From: Toxotes chatareus
Taxonomy: Eukaryota > Chordata > Actinopteri > Toxotidae
Assembly (NCBI GenBank): GCA_016801885.1
Contig: CM028905.1
Span: 16,688,256-16,752,255 of the forward strand
Length of the DNA stretch: 64,000 nt
Direction of reading: 5' to 3'
Within the stretch, counting starts at the first letter, position 1, and every line of letters begins with the position of its first letter. Made by a program: the position numbers and the translations under genes. The notes under the pieces were generated by a model. That model was not told the DNA's origin and searched no databases. It saw only the letters and a program-made list of their open reading frames with translations. Below, in pieces: positions 1 to 11,285 of this stretch.

Positions 1-1164
1 TGTGTTCTTTACATGCATGCAGCTAAGCGACCTGGCTGCAACTTTGTTCAGCTCACCGCTTTAATGCGTTCCATGTCGTTGACTTGTACGAATTTGCCGG
101 CAGCACTCTCACAGCCCCGACTGTCCTCAACCGGCACTGAAGTAATTGTTTTGACTCAGGTTGCCAAAGGAATGCTTGGTTATGGTTATATGTATGCCTC
201 CATGTATCCATAATGTATGTGGAGCAGTTTCTGGAGGCGCTCCACTAATTAAATGCAATTATTTGCCGCTGATTGCTGATTTGTGGTGACAGATGATGTG
301 TAATCTGCTCTCGTAACATAGAAATCAAAGCAGCCGTGAGATGACGCTGCACTGAGTGACGTTTTCAAAGCAAACAAGGCCTGGGTCCTTCAGGACCCTT
401 CTCTCTTGCCGTATTTTGTGACGTTCAGTCAAGGGAAACATAGCCTCTGTCGTTTCTTCTGGAAACTTTCATGTCTGAGGTCAAATATAAAGAACCCCAC
501 TGTGCTCACGTAAATCTCTTTTCAATAATCCCTGCTACTCCCTCCTCTTCTGGTCCCCCTGACCTGTGACTCATCTCTGAGACCCAGACAATTACATATC
601 TCCACACAAGATCTTCTCCAAGTCCACAGGATCATATTCAACAACAACAATTAATCAATTCACAGATCTTTGCAAAGAAATGATGAAACTGATTCCCCTG
701 TGTTCTTGTGTTCAAGGGGCAGGGTGTAATCAGATTTCCACAGGCTGCGCATTAGCTGTTGCTTCTCAAATATTAACTTCAGAAGCTTTCTTTGGGAGAG
801 CAGACGATCGAGGAAGCTGCTTTTGGGAATTCACAGTATTAGAGTGTGCAGCACTTTATTGTTTGGAGATGTGGAGTTCCACAGAGGATTTCTGAGTTAG
901 TTTCGAGGATGCCTCTTCATATGAAAAGTCCTTCTGTGAGACCCCAGAGGGATTCATTCATGTATTATGCTGAAATTAATGCTGAAGTCGAGTCACTGAC
1001 AATCTCCGGCTTTATGCAGCTCCTGATAAACGAATATATGTGACGGTTGTAAATGAAATCAATAACAGGATTTAATATATGGCCCAGCTTTGTGACAACT
1101 TAAATCACAAAATATCCCACCACTGCTGCCTCCCTGCACCTCCTTACAAAAAAGAAGTTTATTC
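1..1164. other. Non-coding DNA, no gene recognised
   Basis: Mixed-composition DNA with only short open frames (71 codons or fewer), none with a recognisable domain. A segment around 240-300 contains closely spaced homeodomain/octamer-like words (TAATTAAATGCAATTA at about 247-262). I see no promoter, exon or repeat that can be named with confidence. Confidence 0.5.
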
Positions 1165-1430
1165 CAAGTGTCCTACTACTATACTTCTTTTAAACCAAAA
1201 TAAGAGGGAATGCTTTCAGTCGACTTTTGATGTACTTATCAGAGACATACCCAACAAACATAGACTTAACTATACTTGGCTTATACTGACACTGAAAAAT
1301 CTAGTATAAAAGTATGCTTGCTCTGTACTTGTACTTAATCTTTAGATCAAGATATACTTATAAAACTATGATTAAGTATCCTTGCTTTATACAGAAAGTT
1401 TAAGCATACTTGGCTCGTAGGTGTATACAG
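1165..1430. repeat. Degenerate TATACTT-rich dispersed repeat
   Basis: The words TATACTT, AAGTATG, TACTTATA and AAGTATCC recur every 15-40 bases in both orientations (for example around 1180, 1270, 1310, 1350 and 1405). This looks like an old AT-rich dispersed or foldback repeat. The family is not identified, and the boundaries are approximate. Confidence 0.35.
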
Positions 1431-1516
1431 TTTGTTTTTGTTTTGAACTGGGATTTGAGTTGTCCTGGTTATGTTCTTATATTTTGGCATCCAACACAAT
1501 ATTTGATTGAAATTTG

Positions 1517-1601
1517 GTGCAGTGGTTAGCACTGTCACCTCACAGCAAGACGGGTCAGGGTGTACCCCGCCTCTTGACCAAAGTTGGCTGGGATTGACTC
1601 C
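1517..1601 (+). repeat. Fragment of a widespread teleost dispersed repeat
   Basis: The words GGTGCAGTGGTTAGCACTGT, CACCTCACAGCAAGA and GGGTGTACCCCGCCTCT follow in order. They match by eye the left and right parts of a very common fish repeat that normally has more sequence between the two parts, so this copy appears internally deleted. It carries no coding potential. The family name is not certain from sequence alone. Confidence 0.6.
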
Positions 1602-2642
1602 ACTTTACTTGAACTTAATGAATTTGAAATGTACTTCTTTTTTGTGAGGCCTTCACAAAATCAAGGGCATACTCTGCTGTTAGCTGTAGATAGCTGGTTA
1701 GTGTTTGTTCGGTCAGCCAATGAATGTTTGTCACAGGAAGACAGAGTGATTAGCCTGTCAATCAACATGCAGGCTAGCAATAGCTGACTGTGGAAGTTCT
1801 TTTCTGAACTCTTGAATTTGGTTATTGGCTATGAAGACACTGTACTCACCAAAGTATTGACTGAAATCATCCCATCTGGACCTACCATCATTCCATCTGG
1901 ACCTGCCATCCTTCCTGTCACTATTCCTGTGTCAGCCCACTTTCTTTTGGCCTCCGTCTCCTGCCACTCTTCACCTGCCCACCAGATGTCCTCAGACTTT
2001 CCTCCCTGCATCGGTCCGCCAGATCCACCTGCTCACCTGCCCTCTACTTTCAATCGCCTGGGCTTCCCTGTCCACTTACACACCTCTTCCTCATTTTCCT
2101 GATCTGCTCCCTGGTATTTATGGCAGCTATTTATCCCAGTCAGTTGTCGGATCATCTGCTGATGGCTGTGTCTTTTCCCATGTGTCCCCATGTTATCCAT
2201 CTGTCTTTAATCCTGGTGCTCATCCTTTTATCTATTAAAGATCCTTCACTGTTCCAGTACCTGAACTTATTAGTGGTAGTTTTTACCCAGTATTTCTTTG
2301 GCCACACCTGGTTAGAGCACTGATTCCCTCAAATAGTGTTCATAGGTCCATTTGACCTATGAACCTTCTCCTCCCAGAAAAGCCTGGCTAAAACACTTTA
2401 CAACACAGTAAAGTTAGAAGGGGAAGGTGAGGCAGCCAGGGAGTGCAGGCAGCTAGGAGCACCAGGTGTAGTGTTCAGTAACAGGTAATCCCAAAGGGAT
2501 GATGGGATCCCAAAGCCATGTGACATGTGTTTGTGACAAACAGCACCGCCCGGTACTCCTACCCCCACCCAATCGCAGTGTGTTTATGTGCGTGCTGATG
2601 CAACATGGTGCAAATGTTGATGCCAACATGTGTTTGGACGCT
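1602..2642. other. Non-coding DNA with one short tandem duplication
   Basis: No gene is recognised. A 21-base unit is present twice in a row at 1866-1886 and 1887-1907, with two differences between copies. The region 2040-2260 is pyrimidine-rich and ends in a poly(A)-signal-like ATTAAA near 2236, which could be an old retroelement tail, but nothing confirms that. Confidence 0.4.
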
Positions 2643-2665
2643 AAAAAAAAAAAAAAAAAAAAAAA
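2643..2665 (+). repeat. Poly(A) run, 23 bases
   Basis: An uninterrupted run of 23 A. The sequence just upstream shows no recognisable SINE or LINE body, so it may be a simple homopolymer or the tail of an unrecognised retrocopy. Confidence 0.8.
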
Positions 2666-4055
2666 GGACTTCTTGGCTTTTTGAAGCACATCTTCAGGGA
2701 TTTTTGGTAAGGTGGTTGTGTAAGGAAAGAAAGTCAGTTGGTTGAGGGGGGCATAAGTGAGAGAGTGAACGAAGGGAAACTCAGGGATCAGAAGTGATTA
2801 TGTCTGGTGTTATCAGGCCTGCGAGCCGCCTTGCCAAAGCTTACATCATGGTCTTAATGATGGCGAGGAGGAGTACAGGAGAGAGTTTCGGTGTGTGTGT
2901 GTGTATGTGTGTGTTTCTGTGTACATGAAAGTGTCTCCCTTTGTGTAGTAAATCTGTCTTTCCACCTGCTGATTATAAAGTGAAGGGGGGAGAGTTGAAA
3001 GGTGCATGCCGTGCAAGAGAGATGCTCACACCACAGCATCTGATGAAAACTGAACGACAGATGTATCATCCTGAACGTGGAGCGTATGAACACAATAAAA
3101 AACCCTGCACCTATGAGGAAATGTTGTAATTGTAGCCTCCATGTGGCTGCTGCTGTAGTGAAGACAGCCAGTAGGGGGGTCTGGGAGGAGGTAAATATAC
3201 AGTCAACAGAAAACATGGACATGATTAAAAATGGTGTACAGTATTTTTGCTGCCAGGCTGTAGGTGTAGATGTGTGTGTAGTTACATGTACAGTTTTGTA
3301 TTTGCATTATGCAATTTTTCAAATTTAATCACTTTATCTATAATGATATAATTTCATAATAAAATAGCGGTTGTCAGGTAAAACACAGCCTAACATTTTA
3401 GCCAGAGGTTTTTTTTAGAGAGATCCATGGGGCCTTATGCCTGAAACCAACAGAGCTGCATAAAGAACTCACAGCTTACAATAAATACACAATGAAATGT
3501 GATCTTTACTTCATTAAAATCAAATGTCAGAATCTTTTTTTTACATTTAATTTCAATGTAACAGGAAGAAAGAAAGACCTTTAAAGATATATCAGAAATG
3601 CTCCTTCAGCCTCCGAGCCTCTGAGTGGGCAGGCAAATGTAGTTTGAGTTTGAATGACAGCTGAGCTGGCAGGGGCACCGAGATGCAAACTTGTACTGAG
3701 AACTGTAGCTCACAAGCCAAGGACAGATTGCTTTGGTCGCCGTGGTGTTGAAGGATGAGAACAAGACGACTTTCCATCTAAACTGACTGATGTTGACATT
3801 TGCTGATAAATTTTGGGAGGAGAAGAGAAAAGAAGAGAAATGAACTTGAAAGCAAATGTAAGAGTTGGTTAAAGGTCTGTGGGGTTTTCTATTAGTTAGA
3901 TCCTAAGCATTGAATATTTTACAGAATTACCTACATATGTCCAAGTATGATTGTTTAATCATAGACTATGTTTGTGGTTATTACTGCTTGTGCTGTAAAA
4001 GCACTGTTCAAAAATGTCATCATGGTGATTTGAATATTAGGAGAACAAACAAAAA
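2666..4055. repeat. Non-coding DNA with a (GT)n microsatellite at 2891-2922
   Basis: The interrupted GT tract at 2891-2922 explains the repetitive Thr-His frame on the minus strand. The rest is ordinary AT-leaning sequence without a recognisable exon, promoter or repeat. Confidence 0.5.
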
Positions 4056-4091
4056 TGTGTGTGTGTGTGTGTGTGTGTGTGTCTGTGTGTG
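4056..4091 (+). repeat. (TG)n microsatellite
   Basis: About 18 TG dinucleotides with one interruption (TCTG near 4082). It produces an artefactual Cys-Val repeat in one frame. Confidence 0.95.
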
Positions 4092-4290
4092 AGACAGACT
4101 CACAGCTGCTCAGGCTACAGGCTGCGTATCAATTGCAGAGAGAATCTGCTGTTTAATTACCTTCAGCGGAAGCACTAGAACATAATTACTTTGTGTTTCG
4201 GTGTTTTCCTGCGTGATTGGGGTCGCTGGCATTCCACTTCTGCTGATGCTGATGCCGCTGCAGCTATTTCTGCCTAGGTGGATTGGGCGG
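4092..4290. other. Non-coding stretch resembling a conserved element
   Basis: The segment 4130-4260 is free of simple repeats and contains TTTAATTACC and ATAATTAC words next to GC-containing words, a look often seen in vertebrate conserved non-coding elements. Only a multi-species alignment could show conservation, so this is a weak suggestion. Confidence 0.2.
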
Positions 4291-4292
4291 GG

Positions 4293-4319
4293 GGATGGAT
4301 GTTTGGATGGATGGATAGG
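4293..4319 (+). repeat. (GGAT)n microsatellite, imperfect
   Basis: Tetranucleotide GGAT/TGGA repeats with one TTT interruption. Confidence 0.8.
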
Positions 4320-4629
4320 TGCATGCAGACAGTGATGGAGGCACGGTGCTGCTCATCAGGGAGACAGAACAATGGATGGTGAGTTCATCTAGGGAAGGTT
4401 TCATTCATTTCATTTTCCTGTGCTTTGTTGTGCTTACTTTGTTCGCTTCTGCTTCAACCTGATATTTTTTTTTTTGTCCAGATTCCTGGATCCATAGGAA
4501 ATGGTTCATGTAAAACATACTTAGCAATCTGCAGAAACTATTCTAATATTTCAGTCGAAGGTCCACCCTATCCTTATCAGCAACCATGCCCCTGTAATAT
4601 TTACATGGAATATCCTGAGATGGTGCTTC

Positions 4630-5195
4630 AATACATCCCTCCTTAAACACCCAGAATTTGACCTTATATTAAAAGAAAGTAGGCATCCTACCTGGAAATA
4701 TATGATTCCCCTACAGAAATCTCCAACTCTTCTGTGGGAAACATGAAAGGCAGTATTCAGAGGAAAAATAGTCTCATTCTACATTTATTAAAAAAAAAAC
4801 AAAAAAAAAAAAAAGCAGAACTTGGACAAAAAAATCAACAGAAACTGAACTGAAAAAGAGAGACAGAAAAAGATGCAAGCAAAGAAGATATCAACTCATT
4901 TCCACAACAGTATTGACTTACCACAAGTTAGTGAAGACCAAACCAACAAGCTGGATTCTTCAATAACACAGGATGAACTTTCCACTGCCCTCAGTCTTAC
5001 GTCTAAAAATAAAGCACCCAGACCTGATGACTTCCCCACTGAGTTCTATGAACACATCTGGTCTATTACAGCACTTTGTTTCACTCATCATTAACTGAAT
5101 GATGAGTGAAACTAAACTCCAGCGAACATAGACACAGCCATAATTTCACTCCGCTTTATACCTAACAAGGATCCAACCCTACACAGCTATTGAAA
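4630..5195 (+). pseudogene. L1/Tx1-type LINE ORF2 fragment (endonuclease-RT linker and RT start)
   Basis: Frame 1 is recognisable from 4630 as the stretch between the endonuclease and the reverse transcriptase of L1/Tx1-clade ORF2: NTSLLKHPEF, then LLWET directly followed by a TGA stop at 4744, then KAVFRGKIVSF. After an A-rich insertion (4789-4815) the same frame resumes at about 4873 with KNKAPRPDDFPTEFYEHIW, which resembles the conserved GPDGFPxEFYxxxW block at the start of the RT domain. A further block, IPNKDPTLHSY then stop, lies at about 5158-5192. The palm motifs (YADD region) are absent, so this is a dead, truncated copy. Assignment to L1/Tx1 rests on family knowledge of these blocks. 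Confidence 0.8.
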
Positions 5196-5520
5196 TCGGA
5201 TGGGTCCACACATGGCCTCAATAGCTTGCACTAGGACAAAAACACTCGGCTGGACATTGCATAGACCGGGCAAGCCGAGTCGACATAGTGTCGGTTGTGA
5301 GGTATGGCTGCACCGCAGACCAATAGTTCCAGGCAGAGTCTGGCAAAGACTCAGCTGACTACAGATGAATCAGATGAGAGGTGAAACGCCTTCAACCTCA
5401 AACAAGTCAAGTTGCCTTCGCATAAGCATTTCGAAATACAACGATGACCTGGATGACAGAGACTTGTCTCACTAACCCCATAATCTAGCTTTGTAGTTAT
5501 ACCCACTAACACCTCTCTTT
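5196..5520 (+). repeat. Probable interspersed-repeat tail
   Basis: The stretch around 5360-5480 contains GATGAGAGGTGAAACG, AACAAGTCAAGTTGCCTT and ACGATGACCTGGATGACAGA in order. This pattern recurs in teleost genomes as part of an interspersed element. I cannot name the family reliably. Nothing codes here. Confidence 0.4.
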
Positions 5521-5529
5521 CAGATTTTA

Positions 5530-8500
5530 TATTGGATAGAAAGGTGTCAGATTTGTTTGGTGTAATAAACTACACATTTTATGGCCTCACAGCAACGAAC
5601 AAGGTGACTTCACTCATTTTACGGATCTTTCTAACTTCAGGGGACGACACTGCATGTTCCCAAATACTGACCAAACTGTTCTGGGGCACAAGGAATAACA
5701 AATGGAGATTCTTTAAAAGGGTCAAAGCGTAGAGGACTGGATCGTACAGGTGGGAGTTCAAGGACGTTCTCTGAGTTAGGAGTCCGTAGGTTGTACGGAG
5801 CAGATGGAGAGTCAGGCCTCATGCGTGAGGCTGCATGCAGATCTGGAGCATGGGTAGTTGCATGTTGTGCTGCTTGGACCGTCGAGAGTGAAAGTGAGGG
5901 GATGACGAGGGCTAGTTTATGAGCAATAGGCACGTGCAGCTCGGTAACGAGTTTAAACAGCGGAGCAATGAAGACAGAGTACAGGAAGGAAGGTAGGTTG
6001 TAGAGTAGTGATGCATTGTGAGGAAGTCATGGAAAGGAGTCCAGAGAGAGTGCATGGAAGTACAGTACGCACATCTGGACCGACATAGGGGTCATAGAGA
6101 CGGTTGCTGAGAGCTTAGACGTTGACAGCGTCAGAGTAACAGGAGATAAGTGATATGCATGCTCACCGTTTAGACGTGACGCGAGCCATGGTGACGCAGT
6201 AGACAGTTGGACAGACTGGTAGGCCAACGAGCTGTCCCAGATGACCCGAAGTCGCCGGCGGACGTAGAGCCAAGGGATGGCAGAGAGTAGCAGCAGTATG
6301 AAATGACCATTAGCGGCTGCAGGATGACGCTACGTGCACTGGAGTTGCGGGGAGGAGTAATGCACGTACGGCGGCACTGATCCAGGCATGACCTGGATAC
6401 GATTCGAATGAGAGCCAGCTAGTGACTTGAAGCACTCGACCGTGGCTCAAGCGCCAGTCTGCCTGTCCTCGCATGTCCGGTTACTATCGATACGGGTAGG
6501 AGACCGTCTGGAGATGATGGTCGAGAAACGTTCTCGACTGAGGGGAATGGACGTATTGTTGCAAAGCTAGATGGGTATATCAACAAATGATTGCGTCTTC
6601 AAACGCAGTTGCATGCCACTGAACTGCTGAATGAAGAATGATGACCATGTCGTTAGCGTTTCGTCGGACTTAACAGTGCATGCATGAGACGCCGTGAACG
6701 TCCGATCCGATTCATGAGACTTCGCGAGCATATATGAATCGGCTGGAGCGGTAGCGGCTGAGATGCGCGAGGAGATGCGGAGACCTGGAATAATGTTGAC
6801 GGCTAGACTGAAACGCATGTGTGCAATTCAAGAGTCTCTAGAATGACTCAGAGCCAAGCTGCTGCTCAGAGAATCAGGCAAAAGGATCACAATGGACAGA
6901 TACAGCTACGAGTTAGGATCCAAAGCTGCCCAGTAGATAGCAAGGCTAAGACAGTAAGTAACTACAAACGTTAATTCGCCAAAAGTACGGACGCAGTAGT
7001 ACAAGGATGCAGCAGTAAACAGGAGCAATAGATGACCGACTTCATACTAGCAGATACCAGTTGAGAACTGTGCCAGAAAGCGTGGACCATAGAGTTAAGC
7101 GTCTGCTGAAAGAACCACTAATGATAATAGCCGAATATAATCCAATGACCAAAGTACTGAAGACACTGAAATAACACCAATAGAAAGCCATGTTATAAGT
7201 CCATAGGCTCAACTAGTTATGCATCAGTGCTAGTGCTAAATCCACGTGCCATGAACAGTTCTAGCACTAATAGGATCAGATCTGAATAATTATGTATAAG
7301 ACATAACAGCATTCAGATCAGAAAAACTAGACTGTATGACATAAGAAGTTAATGATTCTCATAATAGTGCGTTGATTATAACAAGAAGAATTATCTAATA
7401 ACGTAGTATGTTCTGAGACTATGAAAACGTGATTTAGGAAGTAATTAATCTTTATACATAAGGTTCAAGACATAAGATAGACCTGTAAAACAAGTCTCAA
7501 CTGTACCTGGACCTTTATGTTATTCAAATTCTGCATATCTTAATACTGAAGTACTTGACAGTAGACTGACTGAGATATGAATGAGTCAGTAGGTATGCAT
7601 TAGTTTAGCTAACTACTGTCAAACATACTCGATCTCTGAATTCTCACTTGAGTTGTAATGCTAGAACTAACAACTGCTGCTATCAGCAGTATAGTTACAG
7701 TATTTTTTACTGTTAACTGACATAATAGTTCTTACTTGCTAATTCAAATAATTCATTGAATGTCAAGGCTTTCAATGGACTTATCACCAAAGCTTGCCTA
7801 GTTTGCCATCTTACTGATTCAGTATTGTAAATTGATGTAAAATGATCAATTGATAAGTCAATCTAAGCGATAATTTAAGTTCTGAATTCCAATCTATTAT
7901 CAAAAATCAATACTGTAATCTTGCGAAATGCATTAAGAATGTGATATACGCATTTGATGTTTCATATATATATAGATATTATTCCATTAACTGCAAGTCA
8001 TTCTTTTAGCTCTTGTACTGAGACATAAATGATGGTCACTGTCACAGCAGTACTATAGTTCTACATTGACACGATAGTTAAGTATATCACTGTGACATTC
8101 ACTCTACTGAACTGACTCAGTGCTAAACAACATACTGCATCTTTCGACGAATGAAGAACACGATGCTCAATGATCATCATTCTCCTCATCATCTTGCATT
8201 CGGTTCTGGACTCTGCATCTGTAACATAATGATTGGTCTACATGTAGATTGATTATTAGCAAATTGATTCATAATGAAACTTTCACTTCAGCCTAGTTGT
8301 ACATCTAATTGAGTCGTTAATTATTGTTACAACTGATATCAAAAGTATGCTAACTGCATTAAGACTTGTGACTAAACTGTATCTATTGATGAGTAGTCTG
8401 TAGACTTCAATGAGTCATAGTCTATTTTCGCTCTCATGTTCTATCATGTACTTCATTTATAATAAGATTCTATGTACACTTGTTGGTTTGCAACTTTACA

Positions 8501-8730
8501 TCCTTACTAAGCATTATTCTCCATTATTTATCTGTTAATTAATACACTGTAGTTAAGAAATACTTAGTTCCAATATAGCTATACCAGCATTAATGCCTTC
8601 TAGATGTGGTGTTTTCACCAGTAATCTAAGATATATTTCTGCATCTGATGTATACATGTCGCCATAATTTTATTCTATATTCGCTGAAAGAATATTTTGC
8701 ATCTGTGATATGACAAATGTTCCTGCTAAC
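5530..8730. other. Unidentified hairpin-rich stretch with a composition gradient
   Basis: About 3.2 kb without a gene, simple repeat or recognisable mobile element; no frame reaches 100 codons. Sixty-base samples counted by hand show GC falling from 36/60 (6241-6300) to 18/60 (7381-7440) and 19/60 (8641-8700), and purines falling from 40/60 to 37/60 to 26/60. Many perfect inverted repeats with short loops can be read, often nested: GTCGAGAA/TTCTCGAC around 6522-6540, CCGATTCAT/ATGAATCGG around 6705-6745, GATCTGAAT (7279) with ATTCAGATC (7311), TTGACAGTAG (about 7556) with CTACTGTCAA (about 7612), GACTTATCA with TGATAAGTC (about 7779-7860), and TCTACATGTAGA around 8237. Whether this is a structured RNA, a foldback element or a chance excess is unknown. 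Confidence 0.45.
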
Positions 8731-8734
8731 AACC

Positions 8735-8872
8735 AAAAATGTGTATATTTAAACTATGTAAATGTATGTATTTATATATGTGTAGATATATGTAAATATA
8801 TGTGAATGTGGAAGTGTGTGTGTACGTATATCTACACACACATATGTATAGATAGATATGTAGATATGGGAA
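8735..8872. repeat. Degenerate TATG/TGTA-rich simple repeat
   Basis: Purine-pyrimidine alternating words (ATGTA, TATATG, GTGTGTAC, ACACACATATG) run through this stretch, an eroded microsatellite cluster. Confidence 0.7.
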
Positions 8873-8929
8873 TTTCAGATATGATAAAATTCCACTCATC
8901 AGTTAAGACTTGCTAATACAATACTGAAT

Positions 8930-9010
8930 TAAAGCTGCAAGCAGCGATGGGCGGGCCCTCGCACCCCTTGCGACCCACGGGAGTCGCAGCCACCGCAGCC
9001 AAGCACCAGA
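8930..9010 (+). repeat. End of a GC-rich teleost dispersed repeat
   Basis: Begins AATTAAAGCTGCAAGCAGCG and continues GATGGGCGGGCCCTCGCACC. By eye this is a terminal segment seen repeatedly in fish genomes, abruptly GC-rich against its AT-rich surroundings. The family is not certain. Confidence 0.5.
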
Positions 9011-9572
9011 GTCCTCTTATGTCCTCTCCTCTTTCCTGCTTTTCTTCCCAGAGAAGCACAGCAGTATACAGCAACAGAAAAGACAAGGCCCCCTCCCAGT
9101 AGCGTTATGAGTGTATCATCAAATGAGCATATAAATCAGTTGAGAGTGTGAAGGTCATCCTGATTATCTGTGCAGAGCAAACATGTAATTTGGTTTAATG
9201 GACAGTGTGTTATTTGTAAATTACTTTAGTGTTGTTTAGATTTTGTGTAGACATTTCATATATATAATAATAATAAAAATAATAATATTCAATAACAAAA
9301 CAGAGATATGTTGCAGTCTTTTTTATGTTTTTCTAAACTTATATTTTTATATGTACTGTGTTTTTATTGCTGGAGCACAAGAGCTCTGATGCATTTTCTG
9401 TGTTTGTGTGCTCTTTACATGTCAAAATGCTTTGTTTTCTCTACTTTCTCAACATTTAAGAACTATTTCAAATCATATACAATCATTTACATCACTACTT
9501 ACCCACAGACGTAACGCAAAAATACATAAAACATCATAGATTATATGTCATAAATCCATGCTTTGATTTGAT
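9011..9572. other. AT-rich non-coding left flank of the satellite
   Basis: No gene is recognised. An imperfect AAT/ATA tract lies at about 9257-9297. The last 60 bases before the array contain satellite-like words (AACATCATAGATTATATGTC around 9528-9549), so the outermost units may have decayed beyond easy recognition. Confidence 0.5.
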
Positions 9573-9964
9573 TAGTATGGCGTTTTTTTCGGGCAAAAAA
9601 AGTCAACATTTTTTTGGGCCTCAAAATGTCATAAAAAAGGTCATATTATAGTATTTTTTTTCGACAAAAAAAGTCAAATTTTTTGGGCCTCAAATGTCAT
9701 AAAATTCGTCATAGTATGTTATATGGCGTCAAAATTTAAAAAATAGTCAAAATTTTTTGGGCATCAAAATGTGCTAAAAAGCGTCATAGGGTATAGTATG
9801 GTGGGGTTCAAAATCTGCAGTGTCCAAAAAAAGTCATACTTTAGTATGACCTCTAAATGTGCTTATCAAAACTCCATGTTATAGTAGTATAGTATGGCGT
9901 TTTTTTGAGTAAAAAGTCAAAATTTTTGGGCCTCAAAATGTCATAAAAAAAACGTCATAGTATA

Positions 9965-10440
9965 GTATGGCGTCAAAATTGGCGAAAAATAGTCAAAATT
10001 TTTTTGGGCCTCAAAATGTCATAAAAAAACGTCATAGTATAGTATGGCGTTTTTTTTTGGTCAAAAAACGTCAAAATTTTTTGGGGCCTCAAAATGTTAT
10101 AAAAAAACGTCATAGTATAGTATGGCGTCAAAATCGGCCAAAAAAAGTCATACTTTATTATGGCCTCAAAATGTGCCAAAAAACGTCATAGTATAGTATG
10201 CCGTCAAAATCGGCCAAGAAAAGTCATACTTTAGTATGGCCTCAAAATGTCATAAAAAACATCATAGTATAGTATGGCGTTTTTTTCAGGAAAAAAAAGT
10301 CAAGTTTTTTTGAGCCTCAAAATGTCATAAAAAACGTCATGGTATAGTATGGTGACAAAATTGGCCAAAAATAGTCAACATTTTTTTGGGCCTCAAAATG
10401 TCATAAAAAACGTCATAGTATAGTATGGCGTTTTTTTCGG
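9965..10440 (+). repeat. Satellite block, left copy of a 919-bp-offset duplication
   Basis: Several consecutive variant units recur in the same order starting at 10,884: one with ATTGGCGAAAAATAG, one with TTTTTTTTTGGTC, one with CAGGAAAAAAAAGTCAAG, then one with GGTGACAAAATTGG. The right copy lacks one unit near 10,165-10,240. Confidence 0.85.
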
Positions 10441-10883
10441 TCAAAAAAAGTCAACATTTTTTTGGGCCTCAAAATGTCATAAAAAACGTCATAGTATAGT
10501 ATGGCGTTTTTTCGGGGAAAAAAAGGCAACATTTTTTGGCCTCAAAATGTCATAAAAAACGTCATAGTATAGTATGGCGTTTTTCTGGCAAAAAAAGTCA
10601 ACATTTTTATGGCCTCAAAAAATGTCATAAAAAAAAAACGTCATATATATAGTATGGCGTCAAAATCGCCAAAAAAAGTCAAAAATTTTTATGGCATCAA
10701 AATGTCATAAAAACGTCATAGTATAGTATGGCGTCAAAATCGCCAAAAAAGTCATACTTTAGTATGACCTCAAAAATGTCATAAAAAAAAACGTCATAGT
10801 ATAGTATGGCGTCAAAAAATCGCAAAAAAAAAGTCATAGTATTTAGTATGGCCTCAAAATGTGCCAAAAAACGGCATAGTATA

Positions 10884-11285
10884 GTATGGCGTCAAAATTG
10901 GCGAAAAATAGTCAAAATTTTTTTGGGCCTCAAAATGTCATAAAAAAACGTCATAGTATAGTATGGCGTTTTTTTTTTGGTCAAAAAACGTCAAAATTTT
11001 TTGGGGCCTCAAAATGTCATAAAAAAACGTCATAGTATAGTATGGCGTCAAAATCGGCCAAAAAAAGTCATACTTTAGTATGGCCTCAAATGGTCATAAA
11101 AAACATCATAGTATAGTATGGCGTTTTTTTCAGGAAAAAAAAGTCAAGTTTTTTTGGGCCTCAAAATGTCATAAAAAACGTCATGGTATAGTATGGTGAC
11201 AAAATTGGCCAAAAATAGTCAACATTTTTTTGGGCCTCAAAATGTCATAAAAAACGTCATAGTATAGTATGGCGTTTTTTTCGGG
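10884..11285 (+). repeat. Satellite block, right copy of the 919-bp-offset duplication
   Basis: Matches 9,965-10,440 in unit order and in private variants, minus one unit. This pattern is expected from unequal exchange inside the array. Confidence 0.85.

Noticed and set aside
2854..3222. Minus-strand 122-codon frame with a Thr-His repeat
   Set aside because: It includes a translated GT microsatellite; the rest has no recognisable domain.
5530..8730. One giant inverted repeat (left purine-rich, right pyrimidine-rich halves)
   Set aside because: The left part is GC-rich and the right part AT-rich, and I could not find long matching arms, so only local hairpins are supported.
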